DNA from: JAHEDH01 sp965364515
Lineage (GTDB): Bacteria > Actinomycetota > Acidimicrobiia > Spongiisociales > ZC4RG35
Assembly: GCA_965364515.1 (NCBI GenBank)
Contig: CBDTXZ010000163.1
Span: forward strand, 1 to 6,784
Reading direction: 5' to 3'
Length of the DNA: 6,784 nt
In this document: one piece after another, positions 6,175 to 6,784 of the stretch
Numbering within the stretch: the first letter of the stretch is position 1
How the letters are laid out: each line of letters begins with the position of its first letter
Notes under the pieces: model-generated
The model's input: the letters and a program-made list of their open reading frames with translations, nothing else
Databases searched by the model: none
What the model was told of the DNA's origin: nothing
Program-made: the position numbers and the translations under genes

Positions 6175-6187
6175 TACAATCGATTGC
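6175..6187 (-). promoter_or_regulatory. Putative LacI-family operator (copy 2) in the reductase/dehydrogenase divergent promoter
   Basis: On the - strand this reads GCAATCGATTGTA, identical over 13 bases to the site at 2092-2104, with the palindrome CAATCGATTG at 6177-6186. With one more base it is TGCAATCGATTGTA, close to the TGNAANCGNTTNCA pattern common to LacI-family sites. On + it begins TACAAT, a -10 hexamer pointing to the dehydrogenase, just as copy 1 points its TACAAT to the CMD gene. It sits in the 165-base gap between the two divergent genes, 68 bases before the dehydrogenase start and 84 before the reductase start. Repression of both genes by the nearby LacI-family regulator is inferred. 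Confidence 0.72.
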
Positions 6188-6244
6188 AGGTCAGCGTACT
6201 GCGGGAGAGAGCCGGCGGCCGAGCAGACCGCCGATGAGATCGAC

Positions 6245-6250
6245 AAGGAG
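6245..6250 (+). promoter_or_regulatory. Ribosome binding site of the dehydrogenase gene
   Basis: AAGGAG lies five bases before ATG 6256, a strong Shine-Dalgarno match that fixes the start MSTDKF. Confidence 0.8.
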
Positions 6251-6255
6251 CACTC

Positions 6256-6784
6256 ATGTCCACTGACAAGTTTCCCCACAGGGTGGGGTGGATCGGCACC
6301 GGCAGGATGGGTTCGGCGATCGCCACCCGCCTGCTCGATGCCGGGGTGGACCTCTGGGTGTGGAACCGGACGCGGTCGAAAGCAGAGGCACTGGAAGAGA
6401 AAGGCGCCAAGGTCGTCGACTCCCCCGCCGAGCTGGCCGGTAGAGACATCGTCTTCACGATGGTCGGCGGCCCCAAGGACGTCCTCGAGGTGACGTTCGG
6501 TGAGCACGGCGTCATGTCCAACCCGGACACTCGTCCCTCGATCCTCATCGACTCGACCACGATCGATCCTCTGACGTCGCAGGAATTGACCGCAAAAGCT
6601 GCGACCCTCGGCAGCTCCGTCCTCGCCTCACCGGTCTCCGGCAATCCCAAGGTGGTGAAGTCTGGACGCCTCACCGTCGTCACGTCGGGGCCTCGCGATG
6701 CCTTCGACACCGCGCGCCCCTACCTCGAGCAGTTCGGCCGCAAGGTCACCTACGTCGGCGCCGGCGACGAAGCCCGGCTGGTGA
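6256..6784 (+). CDS. Beta-hydroxyacid dehydrogenase (3-hydroxyisobutyrate dehydrogenase family), 3' truncated by the window
   Basis: The first 176 residues are visible; the family is usually about 290-300, so the C-terminal helical domain lies outside. The N-terminal Rossmann loop is VGWIGTGRMGSAIA (10-23), matching the family's GxGxMG, and N37-R-T follows the second strand, which favours NADP over NAD. The substrate segments are DSTTIDP (99-105) and SPVSGNPKVVKSGRL (125-139). The second differs from the classical DAPVSGGxxGAxxGTL in having GN-P-K-V-V-K, so the substrate may not be 3-hydroxyisobutyrate. The catalytic-lysine region is cut: GAGDEARLV (168-176) puts R174 at the classical lysine position, but the next codon begins with A and could be lysine. 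The enzyme would oxidise a beta-hydroxyacid or reduce the semialdehyde. It diverges from the fusion reductase and shares its operator-bearing promoter region, probably within the LacI-type regulon. Confidence 0.9.
   Translation, partial: MSTDKFPHRVGWIGTGRMGSAIATRLLDAGVDLWVWNRTRSKAEALEEKGAKVVDSPAELAGRDIVFTMVGGPKDVLEVTFGEHGVMSNPDTRPSILIDSTTIDPLTSQELTAKAATLGSSVLASPVSGNPKVVKSGRLTVVTSGPRDAFDTARPYLEQFGRKVTYVGAGDEARLV

Noticed and set aside
6091..6507. N-terminal extension of the fusion reductase through the intergenic gap
   Set aside because: It would overlap the dehydrogenase gene and the operator and adds no recognisable protein; the ATG at 6090 has its own ribosome site.
1..6784. CRISPR array, tRNA, rRNA, insertion sequence or phage attachment site
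   Set aside because: I saw no regularly spaced long repeats, tRNA-like cloverleaf, transposase motifs or terminal inverted repeats.

Overview
The window looks like one neighbourhood of a high-GC actinobacterium. GC is high throughout, third codon positions are mostly G or C, and gene spacing is tight. The exact lineage cannot be fixed from sequence alone; a free-living Acidimicrobiia-like or similar environmental actinobacterium is only a guess. No RNA genes, CRISPR arrays, insertion sequences or phage genes were seen.

Layout from left to right. (1) The 3' end of an unrecognised gene on + (to 196). (2) A leftward pair on -: a carboxymuconolactone decarboxylase/AhpD-like protein (1424-2014), then, 2 bases later, a seven-bladed LVIVD-repeat propeller with histidines in five successive blades (261-1421). 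(3) Diverging from it on +, a LacI-family repressor (2139-3167) and, 9 bases later, an MFS transporter (3177-4343). (4) Converging on the transporter from -, an unusual 569-residue flavoprotein: a thioredoxin-reductase-like N-terminal half joined to a plant-type ferredoxin-NADP reductase (4381-6090). (5) Diverging from that on +, the start of a beta-hydroxyacid dehydrogenase (6256 to the window end).

The main observation is regulatory. Both divergent intergenic regions carry the same 13-base sequence GCAATCGATTGTA (2092-2104 on +, 6175-6187 on -), built around the palindrome CAATCGATTG with a central CG. That is the form expected of a LacI-family operator, and the LacI-family gene lies beside the first copy. 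The simplest reading is a local regulon of autoregulated repressor plus transporter, CMD plus propeller, flavoprotein reductase and dehydrogenase, induced by a substrate that the transporter imports.

The gene content (uptake, redox enzymes, a CMD-type protein, an FNR that could feed an oxygenase through a ferredoxin) suggests a catabolic island for an organic acid, aromatic or lactone-type compound. The substrate cannot be read from the sequence.
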